A program made the translations under genes and the position numbers. 64,000 nucleotides of DNA. Source: Bacteroidales bacterium (GTDB lineage Bacteria > Bacteroidota > Bacteroidia > Bacteroidales > UBA932). The notes under the pieces are model-generated. The model had not been told where the DNA came from. It was given only the letters and a program-made list of their open reading frames with translations, and made no database searches. Positions 40,521 to 49,651 of the stretch are shown here, in pieces. Each line of letters begins with the position of its first letter. Position 1 is the stretch's first letter. The stretch lies in NCBI GenBank assembly GCA_016285455.1, contig JAEEQS010000001.1, positions 1-64,000 of the forward strand, read 5' to 3'.

Positions 40521-42344
40521 CTATTTATGGACCAGTCCCAGTTCTGCTCCCTTCTGTTTCATCAGTTCAAAAGCCTGGTCGAAGTTATTCTCTATCTTGC
40601 CGTCCAGTATGGCTTCCTTGACGAATTCCTTCAAAACGCCGATCTCACGCCCTGGACCTATTCCGTAGTACTCCATAATCAGCTCTCCGGTGATAGGGTT
40701 CTTGAAGTTGCGGATGGCGTCTTTGGCTTCCACTTCAATTAGTTTCTGACGTACCATCTTGAAGTTTGCCTTGAGCCTTCTAACCTTGGATTCGTTCTTG
40801 GAAGTGATGTCCGCCTCGCATAGAGTCATAAGGTCATCTATGTCATCTCCTGCGTCAAAGAGTAGTCTTCTTATTGCGGAGTCTGTAACAATATCTTCTA
40901 CTAGAGCTATTGGCCTAAGATGCAGTGCTACAAGCTTCTCCACATATTTCATCTTCTCGTTCAGCGGCATTTTCAGCTGCTTGAACACACCAGGCACCAT
41001 CCTGGAACCTACCACTTCGTGGCCGTGGAAAGTCCATCCAGTTCCGCTTTCGTACTTCTTGGTTGCCGGTTTTCCAATGTCGTGGAGCAGGGCCGCCCAC
41101 CTCAGCCAGAGATTGTCAGATTTCTCTGCCACGTTATCCAGCACCTGGAGCGTGTGGGCAAAGTTCTCTTTGTGGCCTCGCCCTTCCATAGTTTCCACTC
41201 CCTGAAGCGCTGATATCTGCGGCAGGAACTCTTCCAGGAGCCCCGTTTGCTGCAGAAGATTCAGCCCGATGGAAGGCTTTGGGCAGAGGAGAATCTTGTT
41301 CATTTCCTCAGCGATTCTTTCGCGGCTCAGAATTTCCAGCCTGTTCTTGTTTCTCTTGATGCTTTCTATGGATTCCGGAACGATGGTAAAATTCAGCTGT
41401 GCGGCAAACCTTATGGCACGTATCATCCTCAGCGGATCGTCTGAGTAAGTGATATCAGGATCCAGCGGGGTTCTGAGCAGTCCTTTCTGCAAGTCTGTCA
41501 CTCCGCCGAACGGATCTACCAGATTGCCGTAGTCTTCTTTCTGTAGGCTGAACGCCAGCGCGTTAACGGTAAAGTCTCTTCTCTTCTGGTCATCTTCAAG
41601 CGTTCCATTTTCCACTATCGGCTTCCTGGAATTGCGGTTGTAGGATTCTTTCCTTGCTCCCACAAACTCTATCTGCATTCCATTGTATTTGAACATTGCG
41701 GTTCCGAAGTTCTTGAATACAGACACCTTGCTTCCGACTTTCTCTCCAGCGGCCTTTGCTATCTCTATTCCGCTTCCTTCCACCACTATGTCTATGTCGT
41801 TGCGCGGCCTCTGGAGGAAACAGTCACGCACAAAGCCTCCTATCACAAAGGCTCTTACGCCGTGTTCTGCTGCCGTCTCTGATATTATCTCAAATATCTT
41901 GTCCTTGAGGAATATGTCGTTTCCGCCGCTCATTATTTTGTCTTCTTTCTGGTATGCCGGCACGTCCGTTATGAAGCCGTATTGCTTTTTCTGCTGGTCA
42001 TAGCGGCAGGCGAATGTCTGCTTGCCGTTTGTTACAACAATGTACTCTACCTTGAGTATCAGTGCATAATGCCATATCTGCTCAAAGGTCTTTGCCGTAA
42101 TCTTTACACTTGGCCGCTTGCATTCCACAATCATCTTGGGAGAGAGGTTTTTCCCGTAGCAGACTATGTCGCACCTGAGCTTTACGTCTCCTATTGAAAT
42201 CTCGGTCTCGCTCATCATCATATGCAGTGGCCAGCCCCGTTTTTCGTTGAGCCAGCGTATGAACTGCTGCCGGACGTTTTCTTCCGGTGTCAGAGCCACG
42301 CGTTTCTTTCTGAGCGGATCGAAAATCTCTTCCATAACACACAA
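40521..42344 (-). CDS. HsdR_N-like nuclease-fold domain fused to CCA tRNA nucleotidyltransferase/HD domain
   Basis: N-term RKKRVALTPEENVRQQFIRWL...RCDIVCYGKNLSPKMIVECKRP; C-term VIGGFVRDCFLQRPRNDIDIVV...RRDFTVNALAF...LLHDIGKP. Confidence 0.85.
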   Translation of the reverse strand: MCVMEEIFDPLRKKRVALTPEENVRQQFIRWLNEKRGWPLHMMMSETEISIGDVKLRCDIVCYGKNLSPKMIVECKRPSVKITAKTFEQIWHYALILKVEYIVVTNGKQTFACRYDQQKKQYGFITDVPAYQKEDKIMSGGNDIFLKDKIFEIISETAAEHGVRAFVIGGFVRDCFLQRPRNDIDIVVEGSGIEIAKAAGEKVGSKVSVFKNFGTAMFKYNGMQIEFVGARKESYNRNSRKPIVENGTLEDDQKRRDFTVNALAFSLQKEDYGNLVDPFGGVTDLQKGLLRTPLDPDITYSDDPLRMIRAIRFAAQLNFTIVPESIESIKRNKNRLEILSRERIAEEMNKILLCPKPSIGLNLLQQTGLLEEFLPQISALQGVETMEGRGHKENFAHTLQVLDNVAEKSDNLWLRWAALLHDIGKPATKKYESGTGWTFHGHEVVGSRMVPGVFKQLKMPLNEKMKYVEKLVALHLRPIALVEDIVTDSAIRRLLFDAGDDIDDLMTLCEADITSKNESKVRRLKANFKMVRQKLIEVEAKDAIRNFKNPITGELIMEYYGIGPGREIGVLKEFVKEAILDGKIENNFDQAFELMKQKGAELGLVHK

Positions 42345-42394
42345 ATATAGGAAAAAAAGAACTAATTTTGGAGATACAATCAGACAGCTAGGTT

Positions 42395-43438
42395 ATGGCT
42401 CAGAAAGTAGACAAGGAGGGCAGCGTTAAGAAGTTCCAGCAGATAATGGAGAACATCCGTGCAGGAAAGTTCGCCCGCATATATGTTCTTGCAGGCGAGG
42501 AGCCTTATTATTCTGATGTAATCATCGATGCCCTCAACTCTACTGTCTTGGACGAGAGCCAGAAAGACTTCAACCTCAGCATTGTCTACGGCAACGATTC
42601 CGATGCAGGGCAGATTGTCTGCCTTTGCAGAAGATATCCTGTGGCAAGCCCTTATCAGCTTATCATAGTCAAGGAGGCTCAGCAGCTGTCATCTCTCCAG
42701 CCGTTTGAGTATTACCTTGCTTCTCCAGCTCCTGACACCATCCTCGTGCTCAGTTTCACTGGCAAGGCTCTGGACAAGCGCACAGGTTTCTACAAGAAGC
42801 TCAAGGACAAGGCTGAGGTGCTGGAATCCTATACTCTGGACGAGTGGAAGGTTCCGCAGTGGATCACAGACTACACAAAGCAACTTGGCTACAACATCGA
42901 TCCGGACGCGGCCCAGCTTCTTGCCCAGAGCGCAGGCACATCGCTGAGGAAAATTGTACTTGAGATAGACAAACTCATCAAAGGCACAGACGGCACGGTC
43001 ATAAGAGTCAAGGATGTTGAGGTAAACATCGGCGTTTCAAGAGACTACAACCCGTTTGAGCTTTGTAAGGCGATAGGGGAAAAGAATATTCTGCGTGCCT
43101 TCTCCATTGCCGAGGTCTTTGCTTCCAACCCCAAAAAGTACCCTATCCAGGCTACTCTGGGCGCAATGTTCTTCTACTTCAACCAGCTTCTGACTGTTGA
43201 GGCTGAAGTCAGCGCCGGAGAACGGGATTTCTTCTCCGCCTGCCAGAAGGCCGGAGTTTTTGGAACCCAGAGAGTGAGGGAATACCAGACAGCCGCCAGA
43301 AACTTCCCTCTGAAAAAGACTATGGGCGTAATTTCCCTGATCAAAGATACAGATCTCAAATCCAAGAGCAACTACGGCGGCAACGCAACGGACGGCGCCC
43401 TGCTGAACGCCCTCCTTTCAAAGCTCTTTGTCCTGTAA
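42395..43438 (+). CDS. holA: DNA polymerase III subunit delta
   Basis: IYVLAGEEPYYSDVIIDAL; divergent from the HsdR_N-like gene. Confidence 0.88.
   Translation: MAQKVDKEGSVKKFQQIMENIRAGKFARIYVLAGEEPYYSDVIIDALNSTVLDESQKDFNLSIVYGNDSDAGQIVCLCRRYPVASPYQLIIVKEAQQLSSLQPFEYYLASPAPDTILVLSFTGKALDKRTGFYKKLKDKAEVLESYTLDEWKVPQWITDYTKQLGYNIDPDAAQLLAQSAGTSLRKIVLEIDKLIKGTDGTVIRVKDVEVNIGVSRDYNPFELCKAIGEKNILRAFSIAEVFASNPKKYPIQATLGAMFFYFNQLLTVEAEVSAGERDFFSACQKAGVFGTQRVREYQTAARNFPLKKTMGVISLIKDTDLKSKSNYGGNATDGALLNALLSKLFVL
43347..43431 (+). repeat. direct repeat copy 1 (native holA 3' end)
   Basis: 85 bp, 76/85 identical to 45304-45388 with a 44-bp perfect core. Confidence 0.9.
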
Positions 43439-43482
43439 TTCCACTTGAAACTAATAATGCTTTGAACTTGAATCCGCATTCT

Positions 43483-44010
43483 TTAATGCAAAGTACCGTA
43501 TTCTTTATTGTGGACGGCAGCGTTTGGAGTCATACCCCTAACAGGGGCCGCTTTCTGATACCGTAACGACTGAGCACTGTTTTTAGGAACATCATAGTAC
43601 TCTACTTCAAATGGAACTGTGAAGGAATAATCTACAGGACCTTCACTGGAATAAGCTGGAGTAACATGCTTCTTTTTTACAAAATTCTTACAGGCAACAA
43701 TAATTTCATGGTCCAATTCTGGAATTCCTGTAGATTTCGTCATTATTACAGTTTTTAAAGATCCGTTCTTCTTTAATTGAAACTGCACTTCCGAATAATA
43801 TTTTGAAAGAGGAAACACAGATGGATAAACATTAATAGCAACGTTATCAACATAGTTTTTTACAGCCTCTTGAAATAAAGTTCCTTTATACAAAGGCTGA
43901 CTTACTATCGTTGCTTCTCCACTACCTTTTCCGGCCTTAATAGTCTGAGCATCCGAAAAAGTCACAGAAAACAACAATAATAAAATTGATATAAAATAAA
44001 ACCTTCTCAT
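43483..44010 (-). CDS. TonB C-terminal-like secreted protein
   Basis: YYSEVQFQLKKNGSLKTVIMTKSTGIPELDHEII. Confidence 0.55.
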   Translation of the reverse strand: MRRFYFISILLLLFSVTFSDAQTIKAGKGSGEATIVSQPLYKGTLFQEAVKNYVDNVAINVYPSVFPLSKYYSEVQFQLKKNGSLKTVIMTKSTGIPELDHEIIVACKNFVKKKHVTPAYSSEGPVDYSFTVPFEVEYYDVPKNSAQSLRYQKAAPVRGMTPNAAVHNKEYGTLH

Positions 44011-44057
44011 ACTTGTACATTTTTATTGTTCTTCAAAAAATGCATATATTGTGAATT

Positions 44058-44978
44058 CTAATTAGAAGTGCAACGACTTCCAAAGTCAAAGTTAAACATT
44101 TTCTTACAATACTCCAACGGAGTCAGATAGCCGAGGGATTTGCGAGGCCTGTTGTTCAGTTTCCACTCAATCTCCTCAATCATCTTATCCGTCAGTTTGC
44201 TGAAATCCGTACCCTTCGGGATGTACTGGCGAATCAGACCGTTTGTATTTTCGTTTGCGCCCCGCTCCCAGGAGTGGTACGGACGTGTGTGTATCTTGTC
44301 CTTGTAGGGTAGCAGCGCTTCGATTGCCGTGCTGGCCAGCGGGGCGGCTTCTTTCCCGGCAAGCTTGCGGATCAGCACCAGATGCGTGCACCTGTCATTT
44401 GTCGTCATTATGGCCCCCTTGCGGTTCTTGCCAATCAGCGTGTCTATCTCAAAGTCTCCGAAACGCTTCTTCTCATCTACAACCGCCGGCCTCAGCGATA
44501 TGTCAACGCGGTCCTGGATAATCCCCCTGGAACTGTATAGGCTGTCACGTCTTCGTTTCCGGCGCCCGTGATGCCTGAGGTTGCGGGCCATCTCGTCGTT
44601 GCCCCGGCGCTTCTCCTGCCAGATCCAACGGTAGATGGTCTCCGCACATACCATCTCTTCCCCCCTCAACCGAAACCGGCCGCAGATCTGCTCCGGACTG
44701 TACTGTCCGTAGATGAGGAGCCTTCTAACGGTACGTTTCATATCGTCGGTGAACTTCAGGTAGTGTCTCCTGGACTTCATCCTTCTCTCATACTTCTTCT
44801 GTGCCAGCCCCCATCGGTAATGGTGATAGCCTCGCATATCACTGTTCCTCCGGATCTCACGGCTCACTGTACCTGTACTGACCCCTATCACTTCTCCTAT
44901 CTCCCTCAAGTTCATAGGTGTCTGCAGCAACATCTCTATTGTATATCGCTGTTCCCTTGTCAAATGCTTGTAGCCCAT
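44058..44978 (-). pseudogene. IS30 family transposase lacking the central catalytic segment
   Basis: FEIDTLIG and SWERGANENTNGLIRQYIPKG present; segment with the DNGxEF motif absent (YKDKIHT|RPYHSW). Confidence 0.75.
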
Positions 44979-45042
44979 CCTCTGTCGCTTTTCTGTTTAT
45001 GACAGTAAAGTTATACTGTCAGACTTCATTGCGTTGCACTTC
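44065..45042. mobile_element. IS30-family insertion sequence
   Basis: terminal inverted repeats GAAGTGCAACG (44065-44075) and CGTTGCACTTC (45032-45042) around the transposase. Confidence 0.8.
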
Positions 45043-45303
45043 AGAGTAGAATCCAGCATCTGCCCCTCGTACTTATAATGCCATTACAATAGAGATAAAG
45101 GCTGCCGCAAGAGAGTTTGTGAAGAGTAGCCGATAATTAACATAGATGATTCAAATATCGTTTTTTGCTTTTCTGAATAGGTTTCATCATCAACCTTAGA
45201 AATGAACACTACAGATGACCAAAGTACAAGTGCTTTGGCTGGAGGAATTAGAGAATGAAGCTTCTTTTTTGCAATAAGGCAGGGGGGCTATAAGAGTCTA
45301 GGA

Positions 45304-45388
45304 ATACTATTCTCAAATCCAAGAGGTATTACGGCGGCAACGCAACGGACGGCGCCCTGCTGAACGCCCTCCTGACAAAGCTTTTTGT
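45304..45388 (+). repeat. direct repeat copy 2 (orphan holA 3'-end fragment)
   Basis: TACGGCGGCAACGCAACGGACGGCGCCCTGCTGAACGCCCTCCT core; encodes YYGGNATDGALLNALLTKLFV*. Confidence 0.9.
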
Positions 45389-45394
45389 ATAGGG

Positions 45395-46744
45395 CTATAG
45401 TTTATTTGGATGTTCTTTTAGAAATCGCTTTACCATAAACGTCAGGAAATAGGGAAATGTGTAGAACTTGCCATTCCAACCGATGTTTTTGTAGCCCAGT
45501 TTGATGCCATAGTGAATATCAGAATAGGAATTCCAATCGATTAGATGATTCAGAGATGCTGTAGAGCCATCGTTGGATTTCACTTCAACAGGGATCAAGG
45601 TATTTGCATCCCGAACAAAGAAATCCATTTCCAGAGCGGGGTTATCTTTCTTGAAAAAGTACAGATCTTTGTACCCTGATTTTACGAGCATTTCTCCAAC
45701 GATATTCTCATATATGGCACCTTTGTATGTGCCAAAGTTCTTGTTAGCTCTGAGATCTTCTTGGGCTTCCTCATCAAGCGATGCAATGAGAAGCCCTGTG
45801 TCATGGTAATAGATTTTATAGTTATTGGCTTCATAATTGCCCTTGAGTGGAAGCTCTGCCTTGTCAAGACAGTAGGCAACATTAATAACCCCAGCTTCTT
45901 TCAGCCAATCCACACAGCCTACATACTCGCGGTTGCGAGCTCCTTTTGCGACCTTCGTTACCTGGAATTTTTTGTTGTCCTTGGCAAGAAAGGTGGAAAT
46001 ATGATTATATATAGCCAGTATCTTCGCCTTGTCAGTTTCTTTGGCATATTTCGTAATATCTTCCTCGTAGTCTTTAAGGAGTTGCCGCTGGATTTTTAAA
46101 GTTCCTCCAAAATGGCCGTTGCTGATATAGGTCTTAATTACCTCAGGCATTCCTCCAAGTGTCATATAGTCTCGGAAGACATCCATCATAGTGTCCATTT
46201 CAAGCTTGGAAAAAGGCATCAGGTAAAGCATGTGAGTATAAAGATCCTCTATTTGGGCGGGGGAATATCCCTTTGCCCACAGGAATTCCTCAAAGTCCAT
46301 AGAATACATCTCATAATCGTCTTTAAAGCCGACGGCATTAGATTCAATCTCTTCATAATAAATACCCATCAAAGAGCCAGAACATATTACGTCAAACCTC
46401 TCGTCTTGGCAAAAGGATTTAAGTGAAGTAGCACAGTCTGGGCATTTCTGAAGCTCATCAAAGAAAATAAGTGTTTTGCCAGGGATGAACTCCCAAGATG
46501 GCTCAAGAAGTGAAATGTTCTTGATAATGGTATCTACCTCATACCCGTCATCGAAAATACGCCTGAATTTCTTCTGGAGCACAAAGTTTATTTCTAGGAA
46601 AGACTCATAGTTTGCCTTGCCGAAAGCCCTTACTGACTCTGTCTTTCCAATTTGCCTGGCACCCTTGATGATAAGAGGTTTGTGGTTAGGGTTCTGTTTC
46701 CAAGCTTCTAGATAGCTATCTATCTTTCTTTTAAGTAGTTTCAT
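45395..46744 (-). CDS. AAA_14/DUF4143-type ATP-binding protein
   Basis: KPLIIKGARQIGKTESVRAFG, IFFDELQKCP, C-terminal LEMDFFVRDANTLIPVEVKS. Confidence 0.9.
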   Translation of the reverse strand: MKLLKRKIDSYLEAWKQNPNHKPLIIKGARQIGKTESVRAFGKANYESFLEINFVLQKKFRRIFDDGYEVDTIIKNISLLEPSWEFIPGKTLIFFDELQKCPDCATSLKSFCQDERFDVICSGSLMGIYYEEIESNAVGFKDDYEMYSMDFEEFLWAKGYSPAQIEDLYTHMLYLMPFSKLEMDTMMDVFRDYMTLGGMPEVIKTYISNGHFGGTLKIQRQLLKDYEEDITKYAKETDKAKILAIYNHISTFLAKDNKKFQVTKVAKGARNREYVGCVDWLKEAGVINVAYCLDKAELPLKGNYEANNYKIYYHDTGLLIASLDEEAQEDLRANKNFGTYKGAIYENIVGEMLVKSGYKDLYFFKKDNPALEMDFFVRDANTLIPVEVKSNDGSTASLNHLIDWNSYSDIHYGIKLGYKNIGWNGKFYTFPYFLTFMVKRFLKEHPNKL

Positions 46745-46864
46745 AGTTATAATCACAAAATCCGGTACAAATATAGGCACTTTTTCACATATTTTGGAAT
46801 AAATATGGATATTTTTCCACATTTTAAGTCTATTCCTGCTCTATTTTGCCCGACAACGACAAAA

Positions 46865-46903
46865 CAAAAGCTCCCGGCTTCAGCAACGAGGCCGGGAACT
46901 TTT
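46865..46903. terminator. bidirectional-type terminator hairpin
   Basis: AAAAGCTCCCGGC-TTCAGCAACGAG-GCCGGGAACTTTT. Confidence 0.75.
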
Positions 46904-46928
46904 ATTACGCCAATAAGGACAGTTTGCT

Positions 46929-47111
46929 TTAATTATAATAATCCGGATACTTTATGTTCTTTTTTAATTGTTTAAGAAAACCTGTAGATGTGAGAGAATG
47001 GTTTTTATAAGAAGGTAAAGACTTAATATCTGATTCTTGAGCCCAAACAGTTTCTCCTATCAGGCATAATAACAAAAGAAGGAATGTAATCTTTAGTATA
47101 TATGCTTTCAT
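46929..47111 (-). CDS. short secreted protein, possibly a truncated TonB-like protein
   Basis: signal peptide then ...FLKQLKKNIKYPDYYN*. Confidence 0.4.
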   Translation of the reverse strand: MKAYILKITFLLLLLCLIGETVWAQESDIKSLPSYKNHSLTSTGFLKQLKKNIKYPDYYN

Positions 47112-47141
47112 ATATATTTTCTTTTTCAAGACTGAATGTTT

Positions 47142-48254
47142 TTAGTTCAGCTTAATCTGAGACACTGAATATTTCACCTTGTCAGGATGGCCTTCTTTGA
47201 AAAACACCAAGTCAAATTGCTCTGCATCAATATTGCTTAATGGAAAAGTTACGGCAAGCAAACGGTTATATTTTACAGGACGGACATCATAATGTTTCTT
47301 TGAGCACTCAATTATTTTATCGCCGATTCTTATGGCTGCGGTATACTTTTTATGAGTAAAGTCTGATGAAATCTTGTTGTTGTCCTGGACAAATAAAACT
47401 AGTTCATCAGTATCAACTCTTTTCTCTGCCATAAACAGTCCTACATTTTCATCAGAAGACGTGTATGAAATATGATAAGATATGTTATTCCCCAATTCAA
47501 ACTTTTTGAACATATCAAAATAAGGGTCTTCTTTTGCAATAAAGCATTTTTGAGGTTTGACGGTTTTCCCGAATGCCCTCATCATCAGATACAACATAGG
47601 TTCATCGGCTTCTAGAAAGTTGCTGCCCCCACGGTTATCTGTAGCCTGAGTCATCCACAAAAGATTTCTGTTTCCGCCGTTAACTTCAAAACCCTCAATA
47701 ACTATAGACTTGTTAAAAGAGTGGCGAGTCTTTTTATTGTTGTTGGAAACCGGAATATTATTGAAATTGTCTCTAAGTGCAACATTTTGTCTGGCGAGTT
47801 CTGTGTCGTAATAATTTTGGCCATAAGTTTTGTCCTGGTTTACAAAAGAACCCGAGCCATCTAATCTGTAATAATTATAGTAGGAAGGATAATTTAAGTT
47901 TCTCTGATTAAGCTTTGGGCTTTTGGTTACATCAGAATCGCTATCCCAGTAATCTACATATACGTTAATATAAAAATCGGCATTCAAACTATCATTTGTC
48001 CGGTTAGCTCCATACAAAGACAAAGCTTCTTCCAGATATTTAAAAAACGATTCTTTAGATTTATCAAACTGAGAAGATATCAGATTATAGTAATGAATAT
48101 CGGAGATGTAATAGTTCTTTCCGGCCAACTCGTAATCTCCCATAGACATAATATCAACAGCATGGAAAGGCGGCTGGGAATAAGGTTGCGCTATCAAGCT
48201 GCTGCTCAGAAAAATATAAGAGATAAGAGAAAATAGATATAGTTTGGTTTTCAT
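47142..48254 (-). CDS. secreted hypothetical protein
   Basis: signal peptide MKTKLYLFSLISYIFLSSSLIAQ. Confidence 0.6.
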   Translation of the reverse strand: MKTKLYLFSLISYIFLSSSLIAQPYSQPPFHAVDIMSMGDYELAGKNYYISDIHYYNLISSQFDKSKESFFKYLEEALSLYGANRTNDSLNADFYINVYVDYWDSDSDVTKSPKLNQRNLNYPSYYNYYRLDGSGSFVNQDKTYGQNYYDTELARQNVALRDNFNNIPVSNNNKKTRHSFNKSIVIEGFEVNGGNRNLLWMTQATDNRGGSNFLEADEPMLYLMMRAFGKTVKPQKCFIAKEDPYFDMFKKFELGNNISYHISYTSSDENVGLFMAEKRVDTDELVLFVQDNNKISSDFTHKKYTAAIRIGDKIIECSKKHYDVRPVKYNRLLAVTFPLSNIDAEQFDLVFFKEGHPDKVKYSVSQIKLN

Positions 48255-48476
48255 AGTATGTATGTTTTAGCAGTTATTGTTCTTTTAGAGAAGCGGTTTT
48301 ATGTTTGTTGCAAATCGTTTCATCTCCATTTGTTTTTTGTTCACCGAACGCAATATAATAAAAGGAATTTTAAAATGAAAGTTTTTGCTTTTTTTTTCTA
48401 AAAATTTTGAATTTGATGGGCTGAATTGTTTGCGTTGTGAAACAAGGTAGTTACAAAATTGACAATTATTAAATAA

Positions 48477-48516
48477 AGAAGCACCCTGCAATAAAAATGC
48501 AAGGTGCTTCTTGTCT
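48477..48516 (-). terminator. terminator downstream of alr
   Basis: GAAGCACCCTGCA-ATAAAA-TGCAAGGTGCTTC; T-rich on the minus-strand side. Confidence 0.7.
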
Positions 48517-48531
48517 TGAAGTAATAATGTG

Positions 48532-49638
48532 TTACTTTACAACCACTCTCTTAACTCGTCTGGCGATGGAGGTGTAGACCTCGTAAGGGATGGTCTGGAG
48601 AACCTTGGCCTGGTCTATGGCTGTTGGCTTGTCTCCAAAGACGGTTACTATGTCTCCAACTTTGACATCCTTTACGCTGGTTACGTCTATCATGCACATA
48701 TCCATACAGATGTTGCCGATGGTAGGAACCAGTTTGCCGTTAACGCAGAACTTGGTTGCGCCTCTTCCAAGGTGGCGGTTGATGCCGTCTGCATAACCCA
48801 GAGGAAGGGTGGCGATCTTGGATTTTCTTGTAATCTTGCCGTGGCGGCCGTAGCCAACGGTGCCGTCTTCAGGAGTGAGTTCCTTTATCTGGAGGATGCG
48901 GCACTTGAGGCTGGCAACAGGCATAACGTTTTTCTGGTTGACAGCGCTTACGCCGTAGATACCAATGCCCAGTCTGCACATATCTTTCTGGAACTGGGAG
49001 AAGCGCTCGATTCCGGCAGAGTTGAGGATGTGGTGGATAGGATGGTATCCTATTGCCTGGTCGATCTGCGGAGCCATCTTGTCATAGAGGGCAACCTGGG
49101 AGAGAGTGAACTTGTCCCACTTCTTCTCGTCAGAAGCGGCAAGGTGGGAGTAGATGCTCTGAACCTTGATCTCCTTGTGAGACTTGAGGAATTTGAGAAG
49201 TTCAGGAAGCTCCTTTTCCATAAATCCCAGGCGGTGCATGCCGGTGTCGAGCTTGATGTGCACAGGATAAGTCTCAACGCCCATCTTCTTGAGGACGGAG
49301 TCGAACTTCTTCAGGGAGTAGAGGTTAGGGATGCCCGGCTCCAGGCCGTTTTCTATGATTTCCTTGTAGTAGTCTGTTCCAGTGGTAAGCACGATGATAG
49401 GGGTGTTGATGCCGCCTTCGCGGAGCTCAATTCCCTCTATCGGATGGGCAACGGCAAAGTAGTCTGCCCCTGCCTTTTCCATCAGCTTGGCAAACTCCAC
49501 TGCCCCGTGGCCGTAAGAATTGGCTTTGATGAGGATCAGAAGCTTGGTTTCCTTCTTGAGGTAGCTTCTGAAATACTTGAAGTTATGGAGAGCAGCCTTG
49601 GTGCTTATCTCCATCTGTGCAAATGTCTCTTTTTCCAT
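48532..49638 (-). CDS. alr: alanine racemase
   Basis: LLILIKANSYGHGAVEFAKL; HIKLDTGMHRLGF; NICMDMCMIDVT. Confidence 0.95.
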   Translation of the reverse strand: MEKETFAQMEISTKAALHNFKYFRSYLKKETKLLILIKANSYGHGAVEFAKLMEKAGADYFAVAHPIEGIELREGGINTPIIVLTTGTDYYKEIIENGLEPGIPNLYSLKKFDSVLKKMGVETYPVHIKLDTGMHRLGFMEKELPELLKFLKSHKEIKVQSIYSHLAASDEKKWDKFTLSQVALYDKMAPQIDQAIGYHPIHHILNSAGIERFSQFQKDMCRLGIGIYGVSAVNQKNVMPVASLKCRILQIKELTPEDGTVGYGRHGKITRKSKIATLPLGYADGINRHLGRGATKFCVNGKLVPTIGNICMDMCMIDVTSVKDVKVGDIVTVFGDKPTAIDQAKVLQTIPYEVYTSIARRVKRVVVK

Positions 49639-49651
49639 TTTGTTAAGACTT

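Noticed and set aside
43438-46744. Complete integrative element at holA
   Set aside because: No integrase, relaxase or phage gene is visible; only the duplication scar and an IS remnant are supported.
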